Assembly (NCBI GenBank): GCA_002633005.1
Contig: NMRA01000162.1
Span: forward strand, 419,906 to 483,905
Length of the DNA: 64,000 bases
Source of the DNA: Phoronis australis
Lineage: Eukaryota; Phoronida; Phoronidae
Direction: 5' to 3'
Shown piece after piece: positions 46,238 through 59,900 of this stretch. The notes under the pieces were generated by a model. It was not told the origin of the DNA. It searched no databases and saw only the letters and a program-made list of their open reading frames with translations. The first letter of the stretch is position 1, and each line of letters starts with the position of its first letter. The position numbers and the translations under genes were made by a program.

Positions 46238-48895
46238 TTTAATGACGTTCGACGTCCAATAAAATTACTGTGTGATTGAAAATGGGTAAAATACGTAAAC
46301 TATTATTCACTTATAATCGAATGAGAATGAAAATGTGTGTTTTAATCAATGTTAATATGGATTTACTTTCATTCTCTTGAAGCTCCTTTCAAAAGCCATC
46401 GTGGTTTTGTTTCATGTTTGAGTTCTTAATAAGGCAAATTACCGTTCCTCACAACATTTCACAACTCCATGGACTACATAATTTTAGTGATTGTACCTGG
46501 GGCTTCAGGGGAGAGTTGTCCTCAGGTGCCAGTAAAATGGTACAAGGGAGGGGTGCAAACCAGGTGGGCGCCAAATGGGAATTGACCCCCTCCCAGGGGC
46601 GTACATCGGAGGAGTGCTAAACAGGTAAAAAACACTGGTTCATGCCACATGAGTGTTGAGCCCCATCGTCACAAATTTTGGTTATTCTCCTGACCATTGA
46701 CAACATATGCTGATGTGGTGATGAGATTTGACACTCGTTTTGAGCATGACCTCAAGGACTTCTGCTTATAATGACTTGTGGTCATCATGGCCCAGTACAA
46801 TCCTGGATGTGTTCCCTATTGAATACGCCTGGCTACTACCAGTGCAGACAATTGGTTTGTGCAGTAGATGTAACGCAAGTAAGAAGAAAACACCAAGACA
46901 ATTCATCACTACCACAACACTGTATTCCGTTGCGATGCTCCCTCACATATAATTTCAGTAGACGCATATTGACAAAAAAGTATCTGCAAAAAGCAGAGCG
47001 TAACCTGTGCAGTAGAATACACTGCAGACGACAGCGGCCCCGGAACTGCGATCGACACGTCTTCCAACCGTGAACAGAAAACACAAAATGGAAGACAGTG
47101 TATCGTATTAATGAATAACAACTAATCCTTACACTTCTGGATCCTTAGGAAGCTTAAAAATGACACTTGTGCATTTTAGTGGACGAATTAGTGCAATTTA
47201 TCGCACTGTACAAAATGCTCCCTTCCCCATTGTTCTCACGCTTCCTACATGCCCGTTGCTGATTCGCCACTTGGTGGCACTACTAGTGGCGATAACAGCG
47301 AACGCACGAGTGAACTCTTTTGTGCTACACTCCTTTATTCCCACTTTAACAACTGGGCTGGGTACTTATTTTCTTACGAATGTTATACATGTACCTATAA
47401 CTATTTGAATTAATTGTACTTGTCACTGTAATGATAAATGAATACAATAGAATATACCAACATAATATTTTTAGCAATAAAAATACGTAAATTGTGTACC
47501 AACAAGTACATGACTTTGTTGTTATCGATTCATGTAGGGCTACCGTTACGCCTCCAGTAGAGCAAATCAATAATTGACGAACGCGGCTGGAATGCTTTTC
47601 AAAATACAAGACAATTAAGGAAATGTTTATCAGGCGTCAGGAACACGAATCAGGCATACGAAAATGGCACAGCGCGTTTTCACTGAATTGCTTATTATTA
47701 AGGCATTAGGCGGTAGGCCAGCTCTAATAGCATTCATTGTTGTGAGTACTTTGGGGGGAAGGCAACCTATTTTTTCTATGTGGCTATATAATACATCTAT
47801 AAATCAAATTTCATAAATTTCCCACGTATACACTTGCATATTTGTTTTAAAAAAGGGTGTTTTTGTTGCAAGAAGTATTCTGCACATTGCTGCCACTTGG
47901 TGCCGCTTTTCTATTAAATTGACCAATCAGAGAGTCAGATTGTATTGTTGTGCTTAGTAACTTCAATAAGGTAGCTCCAATGGAGTGTGATGCCTGTATA
48001 ATGCAAGGTTTATCAAACAGCACTAAATTGTGATATCAGAATTTGAAGAAGCCTAGGGAAGCATCTTGACGAAAGCTGATGGACTGTGGAAATCTGTGGA
48101 TCAGTGTTGATCGAAAAGAAGAAGAAGAAGGTGGCACAAACGTTTGTGCAGAAAACAGCTGCATGTCCTGCTGTACTGCTGTAGAAGACCACGTGTCAGA
48201 TCAAAAGCTGAAAGGACATAGAAACGCATAGCAGCATTTCAAGACACCAGCAGCAGTACTAAGCTGAAGCTGTTGAAAGTGATATAGATGTTACCCAAAA
48301 TTTCCCAAGAAAATCTATTAGATTTCCAAAATCTGAAATACCAAATTAATCTGGAACATTCTGACACAAGATGAGTGCATCATTTGTGAGCACGAAAGGT
48401 ATATTATGGACCACATTTCAACAAAGAGAAAGAAGTAACGAATTTTTAGCTTTGAAAAACAGGCATGTGTTTTTGAAAGTGTGATCACCAGTTGTTTATT
48501 TAACTTGTTCAGCTCCTTGGCTGCCCAGGCCTTAGACAAATTACCGCTGACCCCAGTAGAGACAGTGATCATACCATAGGTCCTCCATCTGCCGGATGCT
48601 TTTCGGCAAATTGTGCATCACACTGATTAAATCATCAGTCAAGTTGCTATAAGTTTAGAAGTACCTTTTGCGCGTACATGTAGATGGGTGCCTTAGGAGG
48701 CTGTCAATGTTTTTATTTGTTCTCAGCTTAAACAAATACTTCTGCAATCCCGTTTTTCGAACACTCCTTCGTTCAGGTGCCCACATGAACATTGCTTGCG
48801 CCAAGCGATAATCATATGGCGTTGTACTGTGGGTGTGATTTTAAGCACATTAAGTCAAAATTTTTTGAGAAGTTAGATGGTTGCAATTAACATGC
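46238..48895. other. No gene seen
   Basis: Counterpart of 3207-5878. Short frames differ from those in copy 1. Confidence 0.5.
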
Positions 48896-49090
48896 CCAAG
48901 TGGCCCTCATCCCCCGCCGTAATCCTGGGACAGGGGGAACCTCGTCTCAATTTTTCATAAACATTAATTACTTAGGTAATTAATTTAAAGTGCCTAATTG
49001 GCCAGTGTCCCCGTCGTAATTTGAGGACAGGGAAATCCCTTTCCATTTCGTCAAACATTGATTTCCTTAAGTGTAAATTGATTGACTATG
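48896..49090 (+). repeat. Diverged two-unit tandem repeat, copy 2
   Basis: Same pair of units as at 5879-6075. A short TTAAAG insertion lies between them. Confidence 0.55.
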
Positions 49091-49521
49091 GCATTAGCAT
49101 CTGATTAAAAAAAAATAAATTTCAATTGCTGCACTGGTATATCAGCTGACTTATTTTCAGTCGCATCAACTAATCTAATTATTAGACGGTCAACATTATT
49201 AGGCTACAGATCAGACGGCATGTAAATTTGTTAAGCTGGTGGTGGATCAGTTCCTGATAAGTCCGTCTGAAAAGTTTGCATGCTTACCCACTCTTAGTTA
49301 AATGTTAAATTAGTGTTAACAGTTCACCTTTTTTCAGTTGGACTAGTATTGCATGCAATGGTTCAGTCCAGAGCCTTGAATATGCAAATGAAGTTCGAAG
49401 ATAAAGACCTTGTGGCTTAAGAAGCCAAGTACCACAGATCATCATGATATAAAAATAGGAAGACAAAGATTGTGAAGGAACACGAATCCACAGTTTCAGA
49501 GATGTTTTTCTATAGTTTTGT

Positions 49522-49716
49522 TTGGAGTTCATTAAATCAATGCTACTAACACATGAATATGTCATTTGCCTTTCAAAAGGAAAGCAAGACTTTGAAGCAG
49601 TTCTTCAGAAAGCTGGTGTGCATGAATTTATTTCAACAGGCAATCTTAAGAAACGACTGTTGAAGCTACTCAATGTTGGAGTTTGTGCCCTACTAATAGA
49701 GACGAAAGTGAATTGA
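49522..49716 (+). CDS. Short unknown frame, possible exon
   Basis: 64 residues, KQDFEAVLQKAGVHEF in the middle and GNLKKRLLKLLNVGVCALL near the end. Copy 1 keeps the first 41 codons (6459 onward), mostly with conservative changes, then breaks into repeat B. It lies about 230 bp upstream of a CXC-type remnant in the same orientation and might be part of the same element. No family is recognised. Confidence 0.25.
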   Translation: MEFIKSMLLTHEYVICLSKGKQDFEAVLQKAGVHEFISTGNLKKRLLKLLNVGVCALLIETKVN

Positions 49717-49939
49717 GGCTAGTGTTTAATAATTCACTTGCTGACACTAATTAATACAGCCCATTATGTTTTGAATCAAACATTTGCCCAAATCCTGCCT
49801 GCCTCCAAACAAGGGCTTAGTCTTTGACTCTTCATTGCATGACAGTACCCTGTCAAATGTGCCATAGTTCGCTCTTTGACGGTGGAGCTTCGCAATAAAA
49901 ATGTATGGCAATGCCCGCAGCTCCAATGGCAGTACTAAA

Positions 49940-50042
49940 CGATGTACGCTGCAAGTGCAAAATGAACATGTGTACTGGGAAACTGAGTTTGTTCTGAAAT
50001 GCTGGATCAAACTGTACAGAAATGTGCAGTTGTGACAACTGT
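49940..50042 (+). pseudogene. CXC cysteine-cluster remnant
   Basis: The plus strand reads NDVRCKCKMNMCTGKLS, a stop, then NAGSNCTEMCSCDNCSN. The spacing (CxC, x4, C, then C-x3-C-x-C-x2-C) is that of the CXC tail at the C-terminus of repeat-encoded invertebrate proteins such as the HEEADTR family. The middle CxC pair is lost and a TGA interrupts it. This lies in the segment missing from copy 1. Confidence 0.4.
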
Positions 50043-51279
50043 AGTAACATCAGCAACATTGACTGCATAACATTGGATAGTTCTTTGACAAGTTAACCGT
50101 AAATAGACTGCCAACTTCTCCAACCCCGTTATTTCGTTTTTTTTTGTATTAAAATGTGAATTTTATTTGTTGATTTTGTCATAGAAAGTACATACTTTGA
50201 TCATTGTCAAGTGTTTGTCACATGCTGCTTGCTAAAAGCTGTCAGGATAACCTACTATTTTCTTTTATACAGTCTGTGTGCACATTCACAGAGATCAGTC
50301 AACGATATTGTTTTCGTATAAAGTATTTCTGGTGTATTATGCAAACAAGCTATATTTTACACCATTAGTCAATGGTTCAGTCATTGAGGCACAAGTGTTC
50401 TGTGTTATTTGTGTTGCCAGACAATGCCAGAATAACCTCTTAGTAACATTCAGACTTAGTTCGCATGTCTGCCACTAGGTGTCATTTTACATTTTTTAAA
50501 TTTCACTGTTTACAATTAGTCTACAATAGTGAAACACGTGTTGTGAGTGTATTATTGTTCAATACAATGGGATTGATGAGACCATATTAGTTGTTTTACA
50601 AAAAATAGCAAAACTGTTGTCCTTACAAAATTAATATAAGTTCTCTAAGCTCTTTGGTGATTATTATGTAACTTCAAACTCAAATTTCTCAAAAATGTGC
50701 AACTTTTTATGTGGAAACTTTTTAGATTTTGAAAACACTCTAGTAAATGAATTAGAATGCACGAAAAATAAAATTGCTCCCCCGAAAGTACTCACAAAAC
50801 TCATTTTCTAGAAGCCGTACAAATCCTGGCCCACCGCCTATATATTGATCCCTACATCGGCGGGTCCAGTGCAGTTTAGTAATTATGTCTAGACGACTTG
50901 GAAGAATAGTTTCTTGACCTATTTGTGTTTCCTTATTTATACATGTAATGTGATCAAAACAGAAACCATAGGTGGTAAAACCAAGCCGGAAGGCACATTA
51001 AAGAATGCGCTTCGGCGTGACAACGGCAGGTGCACTGGATTGTTTGCAGAGATGGCAACATAACTTCTATGTGTCCCATATAGCATATCTTCTTCGTTAA
51101 GATATTGCAAAAAATCTTCCAAAAGTCGGCATTTCAAAAATTTAGGTGTAGACAGCGGTGCAAACAAAAAAATTGTCCACTGTCAGCCTCACATCGCACT
51201 GATTTGAATTTCAAAAAAATCTGATCCTTTAATACAATCAGAACCGAAAACAATCGTAACATATATCCAGTGTGGAAGG
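50043..51279. other. No gene seen; copy-2-specific sequence
   Basis: AT-rich, absent from copy 1. No element ends noticed before the gap. Confidence 0.5.
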
Positions 51280-51726
51280 NNNNNNNNNNNNNNNNNNNNN
51301 NNNNNNNNNNNNNNNNNNNNNNNNNNNNNNNNNNNNNNNNNNNNNNNNNNNNNNNNNNNNNNNNNNNNNNNNNNNNNNNNNNNNNNNNNNNNNNNNNNNN
51401 NNNNNNNNNNNNNNNNNNNNNNNNNNNNNNNNNNNNNNNNNNNNNNNNNNNNNNNNNNNNNNNNNNNNNNNNNNNNNNNNNNNNNNNNNNNNNNNNNNNN
51501 NNNNNNNNNNNNNNNNNNNNNNNNNNNNNNNNNNNNNNNNNNNNNNNNNNNNNNNNNNNNNNNNNNNNNNNNNNNNNNNNNNNNNNNNNNNNNNNNNNNN
51601 NNNNNNNNNNNNNNNNNNNNNNNNNNNNNNNNNNNNNNNNNNNNNNNNNNNNNNNNNNNNNNNNNNNNNNNNNNNNNNNNNNNNNNNNNNNNNNNNNNNN
51701 NNNNNNNNNNNNNNNNNNNNNNNNNN
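51280..51726. other. Assembly gap (447 N)
   Basis: Run of N. Repeat B resumes on the right side, so the missing part probably contains the poly-G tract seen at 6635 and 20523. Confidence 0.99.
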
Positions 51727-52021
51727 GGCCAAGTGACCATGACCGTGTAGAATTCCCCCACATTCCATTTGGCAGTTTGGGGGTGATAATTTCTGACAGT
51801 TAATACTGGCTAATACTCTGCCGTACCCCCCACTCAAAATACTGAATCCGTCCCTGAGACAATCCCTCTGGGATGAAGCCATCAAGAGTTGAGTGACCGT
51901 GAACCAATAGGGAGAGTAAGATTGGGCCCAGGTCCAGCACAGTGACCGGTAGCGAAGAGCTGCCTCGAGTAGCTATATCCGAGGTCTAACATTGTGAAAA
52001 TACGAAATTCCCGATGAACTA
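51727..52021 (+). repeat. Repeat B, copy 2
   Basis: Counterpart of 6760-7057, partly lost in the gap. Confidence 0.65.
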
Positions 52022-52026
52022 AAGCT

Positions 52027-54931
52027 CACCCCAGCCAACCCGCGATCGAGAACGCCCGGAAGGCGATCGAGAACGATACATTACACCAAAAAATGGCAGA
52101 CGACAGTGAAGTACCCGGTGAGTTTAAAGGTCATTTTTTTCTTAAATAGAGGCTACTTTGGTACCAATTCGACACACCGAAAAGCTTCAGAGCTTAGCCT
52201 TTGTTGTGGATCTGAAATAATACTTGGCTTTTGCTATTTTTTGAAACGGAGACCGCAGAATGCAATTTCTATATGTTATCAGCAATTCTTGGGTTCTTCA
52301 GTAGAGACGTGTGACGTTTATAGTTAAATCGTCCCTGGTGACACCTTTGTTAGTTATAATTGTGAAGCAATTCGAGATATCTAGTGATACAAGCAGTCCT
52401 TGTTTGAGACAGTGATCGGGAACAAAGCTCTTAATTCTCCATGGCGATCGTGAATGCAAAAATGCAATCGTGAACGCACATTTTTTCTCTGCATTTTGCT
52501 GAATAATCGTTCAAGTTACGGTGTTATATCATTAATTTTAGAATAATAGGACCATGAATTAGTTGACGGGTGGATTGTTTGTTATACTTTCACCGTTTTT
52601 CATGATTTCTGTGTGAGATTTATCCTCACAAATATGATTATATGCGTTTGATTTCCCAGTTGAACTGTAGCCACACGAGGAGTCCTTCAGAGTGTTCACG
52701 TACACGCCTGCAAAAAGGGTAGCATAACTGCTGCATGTGACAAAGGGCTCTGTATGCATATATTTTTGGAGCTTCGTTCAGGAAGGAACCTTTTTTTGTA
52801 TAACTCCATGACAATAAAACAGAGTGACACTTAGCCGCAAGCAAGACCTTTACCAGCCCCTTGGTTGACGTGTTGCATAGGGTAAGATTTTTTACAGACA
52901 TAAAAAAAACACAATTTAAAGCATAGGGCTCAGGAACCAAGTTGATTCAGTGTCCTTTCTGCGATCGATGTTTCACGGAAAGAGTATGCCTGAGGACACT
53001 CTTTGTTGTTGTGAATGTGTCATGCAAAGAGTATGCCTACTTCTACAGGCGTGAGAACCAGAATCGCCTTGAATAAAATCAATAAGTCCAGTAGTGAAAG
53101 TTGTTAAGTCACTAAACTTTATTCAGATTTACAGAGTTTGTGCTTGGTGGTTGTCTGATGTGATAGTATTTGGACGTTTTTAACATTTTTCCTATTTGTG
53201 TTATTTCAACAGCACCTTTAGCAAAACCAGTGCACTTTTGTAGTGTTTAGGGAGATTTAAATGACCACACTGTGTGTCATTGGGTGATACTTACACACAA
53301 TTGTTATGACCAATTACTGTTTCAAAAGAAAACTATATGTCTGCCACAACTGTAGAAATTGTTTTCATATTGTTGTTGATTCCCTGTGAGGGAATTTTAT
53401 ACTATGAACCGGTCCGAAATAGGTTATCTGATTCAATGATGATTTAGTCTAATACATTCCAAAATAATTCGCAGGAAATGTACACTGGATTTGCAATGTT
53501 GCTTTCTTTAAAGCAATATTTTATACCTGATATGACCAATTTTTAGGTATGTGTGATAAAAGACTAACAATATTATAGAATTGCTTTAATATTATCCTGT
53601 GTAATCACTACACTGTGTCTTGAAGTGATGTCAAAGACAACATTTTAACTACCTTTTTGAGAATATCACAATATAGTAGGTATATTATAACTCGTCTCAC
53701 TCTTTTTCAATGTCACATAAACTGGAGATCATGATCTGAAGATGCACTCAGGCCAAGACTACAAAACAAAAGAGTCAAACAAAAGCTACCATATGTTGTA
53801 TATCTAAGCCACACCAGTCATTCTGTTCATTTCTGTATCAATAATATCAGTAAAACAACGACCTGTTTTATCAGCAAAACAGTTTACACCATTTCTGGCA
53901 ATTTTTAAGTCCCAGTTCATGAGCGGTAACCTTTGAATCACCTCACGAATGGTGTTGTCGCACTCTTTTCGCTCCCCACAGGCACGCTCATCATCACTCT
54001 TTGACTTCACTGGCGTATTTGTTTTTTCCTTTTGCTGTGTCACAATCTTGTAAGAAGATTCGACACTGGCTTTCATCTGCATCAACAGCTTAGAACCCCT
54101 TGTTCCCCTTGGTTTCGCCTAAAAGTATATGTCTGTATTTCAAAACCGTGGTAGGGTGTACTTTCACGCCCTGATTAACCTATTTGTTGAAGCTCGCCTC
54201 GCAATAATAACAGTAAACTTGTTTCCTGAAATGAAAATAAATTCCTTGGTGAAAATATCTATAATTAAAATAGTGCTTGATGTACATGTAGTCGCTCATA
54301 GTGATTTAATGGTAATGCTATGATGCTGTTTAGTTTTGATACGAAAATAGCAGAGTAATGGCGCAAAATGTGATTAATCCATTGCACCATCCTTACTTTG
54401 TAACCCTTTTCACGTTTTATAACTAAAAAGTTCATAACTGTTCGGCACACTACGATGCGTTCTCGATCGCATAAACAAACAAAAATTTGCGTTTCCGATC
54501 GCTTATCTTTGCGTTCTTGATCGCATCATTCAACGGAAAAGTGTCGAAAAATCAGGGATCCTGACAAAACTACAAAAAACAAGCTTTATGTTATATTTTC
54601 ACCAGTCATTTCTTGATAACTTCATAGTCAATTTATTGATTTAGTGCCAAAAATAACCTCAATTTACCAAAATGACATACAAATCACCTTTGACTCAAGC
54701 GATGCCTCGTTCAACGTAACTTTTCTCCAATAATTGGAATAGGCACCAGGCTAAGCCACTACCTACCCTTCCTCAATGTGTTACACCTTGAACTCATGTC
54801 TCTGTTTTCACATTGGAAGCAAAAACTACATAACTTTATCAAATTTACTCACCTTGCCTGGCATCGCTTCTCGTAACAAATTTCGTTCTCGATCGCCTTC
54901 CGGTCGTTCTCGATCGCGGTTGGCCGGGGTG
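52027..54931. mobile_element. 2.9-kb DNA transposon with subterminal arrays, copy 2
   Basis: Ends CACCCCAGCCAACC and, inverted, CACCCCGGCCAACC. The left end has GCGATCGAGAACGCCCGGAA and the right end GCGATCGAGAACGACCGGAA. Target duplication AAGCT (52022-52026) against AAGCC (54932-54936). Subterminal motifs match copy 1 in place, some decayed (for example AATCGTGAACG near 52465). Confidence 0.85.
53804..54085 (-). CDS. Small transposon ORF, 93 residues
   Basis: The longer version of the frame broken in copy 1. It has a lysine/glutamate-rich first half (SYKIVTQQKEKTNTPVKSKS) and a second half with RLPLMNWDLKIARNGVNCFA and C-rich stretches. No transposase catalytic motif is visible. It could be the residue of a larger protein or a chance frame. 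Support is only its retention in both copies. Confidence 0.35.
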   Translation of the reverse strand: MMQMKASVESSYKIVTQQKEKTNTPVKSKSDDERACGERKECDNTIREVIQRLPLMNWDLKIARNGVNCFADKTGRCFTDIIDTEMNRMTGVA

Positions 54932-54936
54932 AAGCC

Positions 54937-55885
54937 AGTTGCTTGTCAACTCAGCTGTGGTTCACTTGAGACAGGCAGCTCGTAGCGGTCGTCTACGCTC
55001 GCTCTAAGGTCAAGATTCGTTTTATTGTGATCCAGTGTCGGGAAAACTTTATTTTATTATGGTCATTCTTTGAGGGAGTTTTGAAAATGTGAGGTCAGGA
55101 AGCCCCTAGCATAGGGCCCTTGGGGCTGTTTCAAAGTGCCTAGTTGAATCACTACCGGTAGTCCAGACTCTGGTGGCTTGGGAGACGGATTGTGTGTCCC
55201 AAAAATGTACACAATTCATGAACGTAAAGAGTTCAAATTCAGTTCCCGTGGATCACTGAGATTCTGCGTGCCGGGCCTACTGCAGGGTTACATCTTATTT
55301 TTAACATTTTTAACATGGGTACATGTACGTCAGTCATGACATGCACGCAAATCAGGACAAGCAATCAATTCAGTTTTGAAGAACAAAAAATCATTGCTCA
55401 ATACTACTGGAAACTAAAATCATCAAGGAAGTGCAAAGACAACCTTTCCAAGCAACGAGTTTAATTTTATTTATTTGGGGATTTTTAAAACGCTTTTTCT
55501 GTCTACGGTTTGTGAATCCGAATTTCATCAATATCTTTGAGAGTTATTTTAGATGTGCAAAAATCGTCTATACATGTAAGTGCACTTTACTGTTTGGGGA
55601 TCGGATCATAGAAGTTTTTTAATTTCAGGTTGTAATTAAATTCACTTAAACATCATCAATTCTTACAAGATTAGCTTCAAATTGTCAAAAATCATTTATG
55701 AATCAATCGATTTTTGTAGATACATAAACAAATAAATCAGAAACAAACGAATTTGTTTATCAAAACAGAATGTTATAGGCAATTTCCGCATGCTTGCTTG
55801 CAAAGACTTTCGACGGGTAACCTGGGGAATATGGGAGACGGGGCACTCGTATTAAGGTGTATTTTTGCTCAATTCAGAGATACCT
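54937..55885 (+). repeat. Repeat X arm, copy 2 (upper part)
   Basis: Counterpart of 9998-10935, with the same degraded coding end before 55720. Confidence 0.65.
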
Positions 55886-55897
55886 ATAACAGTTCAT

Positions 55898-56262
55898 TCG
55901 TTACTAGTGGAAAGAGGTTGCCACACAAATATTCCCTATGAAAACAGGTTGTGTGAATTATGTAATTCTGGGTGTGTAGAGGAGGAATACCACTTTGTGT
56001 TAGTTTGTAGTGCGTACCAAGTCCTTCGGGTTTAGTACTAGATTAAGTGATCGTTTTTGTCATTCTCCCACGACATCTAAATTTGATTCTCTCATGAGAA
56101 CTCCAGATAGCCTACTTATTAAATTCGTCCATCACGCTCTCAAGCGTCATAATGTATTATCCAGTTTGAAACGTGGCACCAAACAATGTTCTGTCTTGTA
56201 CATTGTACATGATATACTTGGGGCCTATGGCAATGTGTATATGTCTCAATAAATCAATCTAT
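55898..56262 (+). mobile_element. 5'-truncated LINE insertion, copy 2
   Basis: ATAACAGTTCAT at 55886-55897 and 56263-56274. The cysteine cluster begins ENRLCELCNSGCVEEEYHF, so the His of copy 1 (DEHHF) is preceded by a changed residue, and a later TAG breaks the frame. The insertion predates the split of the two copies. Confidence 0.8.
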
Positions 56263-56274
56263 ATAACAGTTCAT

Positions 56275-56969
56275 GAGGTAAACTTGAACTCCACTAATAA
56301 AAAAGCGCTGAAATCTTTGTTTATGATTGCGGGAGTTCTTTGAGTACCCTCTTTCGACATGTACACGGTCATCATAAATACATGTAGTTGCCTATTGTTT
56401 TACACATGTGGGAATTTCTTACAAGTAACTCATGGTTAGCATCTTTACAAGAGAAAATATTCTTGTGATACTAAGGGAATCATTAACAATTATTTTATAA
56501 CTAACCATCGGAAAAAGTCCTCTTGTGCAATTCACAAATAGTGGGTTTCACGTCCTCCAAAATTCCAATCCTACTGTATTTTTTCACATTTTCGGTTGTT
56601 TGGGTCAAATGGCTGTGCTGTGCACGAACGTTGTGTGTTTTTTGATGAATTTGGAAGCTCAACCTCCATATTGAATAGTTGACAGTGTCGTATTTACATG
56701 TATAGTTAACAAAGTTACATTTTCCAGCGAACTGCTCCACCGAGTGAGGGTTCCGTCTGAAATGGAACACCTTAAGATGAAAAATTAAACATCTTTAAAG
56801 GAGAATGTCACCCGATGTAATTAGTCTTTTTTGCCGTCTTAATCGGTCTATATCCACATCGCCTCGCATATGGTCGATTTACCTTGACAAGAAGTGTCGC
56901 GTTAACCTGTGAGGAAGGTGAGAAACGACGCTAGCGACGTCAGTGGTTCAGAGTGAATGCCGCTATTAG
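56275..56969 (+). repeat. Repeat X arm, copy 2 (lower part), no gene
   Basis: Counterpart of 11320-12022. A minus frame at 56501-56770 is not open in copy 1. Confidence 0.55.
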
Positions 56970-59900
56970 TCTAGACGCACTTCTGGAAAATGTGCATGTT
57001 AAAGGCATTTTTTAGTCAAAAGTGGAGAACCTATCTTTTAGCATAATTATGGTATGCTGATTTAGATAATGCCTGTTTCCAAGCTGGATTTTGAGTTTTT
57101 GACCATCTAATTTGCATAAAAAAATGGCCGCCAAACCAACAAGATAAGAAACATTCGCAAGACCAGGAGTACAACGACATAACAACATGACTTTTAGATA
57201 CTGTTGTAAAGAGATGCATGGCCATATCGTCCCATTTAGGCCAGGAACATACCGTACTTACGTGGTTGGTCCCAGAATACCAAAATATGTTAATACAGCA
57301 CCTCGTTTAGTGGTTCTTCATGTATCAATGAACTTCATCAAGGCCATAGAAGATCACATGAGTGATTCCGGAATAGCTGAGGTGTGTATAGAGAGTGCAG
57401 TACTTGGTCAAAACTTATGGAACTGGTCCTCAGTGGAAAGTCGAACAGCAAAGCTACAGTATGAGGGCACACAAACTGTCTTTGCAAGCTCTGTGGCTTC
57501 TCCTGGTGCCAAGCCTTCTCTCGTTTATTACAGAAGCGACTGTCATGCTTGTATAACTAGTATGTCTGCAGATGATGATCCACAGAAAATTCCGGAGTTG
57601 ATAATATTTCTCAATCAGGATAGGTTCAGAAAATTCCTGGGCATTTTGTCAACACTAGGTCTGATGATGTGAATTTCAGCTTGTGTTGGAATTACATCGA
57701 CATGATTCCAATAATATATTGTTAAAGTACACGTGCTCTCAACGGGATGGCATTTTGGAACTGCATCTCTATTCATTTACTCGCATGCTGTCCCACCGAA
57801 TTAGGCCCGAGTGGGGTGCAATCTTTTTTAGCCCAGATGCATCAACTTCCACAGTCTGTTTGGTCAGAGTTTCAAGCAGGAAATTTTGTAGTCAACCGAT
57901 CTCCTCATATGCTCTGTCAGGTAAATTCTGACCAATGGGTAAAGGGGGCAGGCAAAAAGGAGGTGGCATCATCGGTAATACCAAAACCACGTCAGCTCTA
58001 TGGAGGTGGACTGTCTCATTTAATCTGAGATCTCATATAGCTGAACAAACTTACCGCTATAGGAGTACATAGTTTCACAACGGAGCCACGAAAGCCAGGC
58101 AACTGAGACAAAATAAATGTCGAGAGTTCCCTTCTTTACACTTTCCATGGATTGGAGGTCTTCTCGTCCGCAAGGCATGAGCTGCTGCAAAGCCTTGTAA
58201 CAAAAGACCTAGCAGCAGCACCAATCCAAGAGTCAGTTTTACATGCCAAGGAACTTAGACACGAACAAATTAAGAAATTTAGATTATCCCTGAGCAATGC
58301 AATAATTTAGACATTTCAATTCATGCGACTTTACGCAAAAATAATGCCCCATCAATTGCCAACTTATATGATGTTGTTAAATAAAACAAAGACAAAAAAT
58401 AGTTCTTAAAGCTGACAGGGATGTACTTCGCTGTCTAGCTACGGCTTATGAGGCGGGTGGATCAGTTGATTTGCCGTCTGTGCTCAAACGCGAGCTTCTT
58501 TCCGTCCATGTTTTCTTGCAGAAACGAATGGGACAATGCGAACTGGTGATAAATCTTCATTTGCCGAAGTATTAATAGTTAACACATCGACTGTCCTGAA
58601 ACAATTCAACTCCACGGCACGTTTGCTTGTCTCATTATTGATGGCGAAAACCTGGCCGATTCATTCATGAAAACAGTGCTAAACACAGGATTTCGATATC
58701 ATAAAGTTGATATTGTATTTGACAGATACAGGCAAGAAACAATGAAAGACACAACAAGAAAACAGCACAATCAAGGAACATGGCAAATCAGGAGAGTTTT
58801 GGAAGGTCGTGACGTACTTCTTTGTCAAAACTGGTCAAATTTTCGGGCACATTTCTTGTTAGAGGAAGTGTGTTTGTAGACGCCTGAAGATAAAGAGGTT
58901 AAGGTTAAATGAGGATTCAAAGACGAACCGGAGGTCAATTAAAGCATCTAAGGGTATGAATGATTTGAGGATTCTGAAATCCACACATGAAGAACCAGAT
59001 GCAAGATTGGTACTGCATGCTGTCCACAGTCAGTCGTGCTTTCCAGGGGCACCCGATGTTCTACTGCTTCTGGTATTGCACTTCCAACAAATGCAATGTG
59101 AGCATATCGGAACGATGTCATGCACGTCAAAGAAACGACGATATATACCTATTGAAGCACTTTTCAACAAACTACTACGAGACTCAGCAACATCCTTGTT
59201 TGCTTTTTATGCCGTGACCGAGTTTGGCACCATCTCGTACTTTGTCAATCGCATGAAAAATCATCATGGAAGGTGTTCTTAGAGCATCACACATTGCTAA
59301 AGAACCTGTGCATTGGTGAACTCACTGAGAAAAGAATGAGGTCTTCAGAAGTATTTATCTGCAGAATATACATGTACAACACGACCAGAAAAGACCTGTA
59401 GAAGTACCACGCCATTTACTATTCTCCGAGCCCGTGAACCCAGAAGTCCTTCCTCCAACGCATAATGCTCGCCGTTTCCATCTAATGAGAGTGTACTATC
59501 AGGTCAAGGTATTTGCAAAATGATCATTGTTCCTTACCTGAGCTCCCAGCACCCTCTGATATGGGAGGAACACACAAACTTATGCTTGCAGCCTACATGT
59601 ATACTGATGACACAGAGTTCTATCCCAGACAGCTTTCGAGATGGTATTGTGTGTAGTATGCCAGAAACAACGCAACAGTAAACAATACAAATGCAAGAAA
59701 TCTGGATTTCAATGCATATCATTATGCACGTGCCAGCAGCACATTCAGATTCCTTGTATGCAAACAGTTTGATTTGCCTGGCTTCAGGCATGTTAAAAAG
59801 TACCAAAATGTAAATGCTAAAACTGTGTTAAGCAGGCCTGAAAACACTTCCTGCAACTGAGAATCTAATGACTTCAATAACAATAACTATATTGATTTTT

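Noticed and set aside
51134-51885. Long open frames across 51.1-51.9 kb on both strands
   Set aside because: They are open only because the gap is N; no real codons support them.
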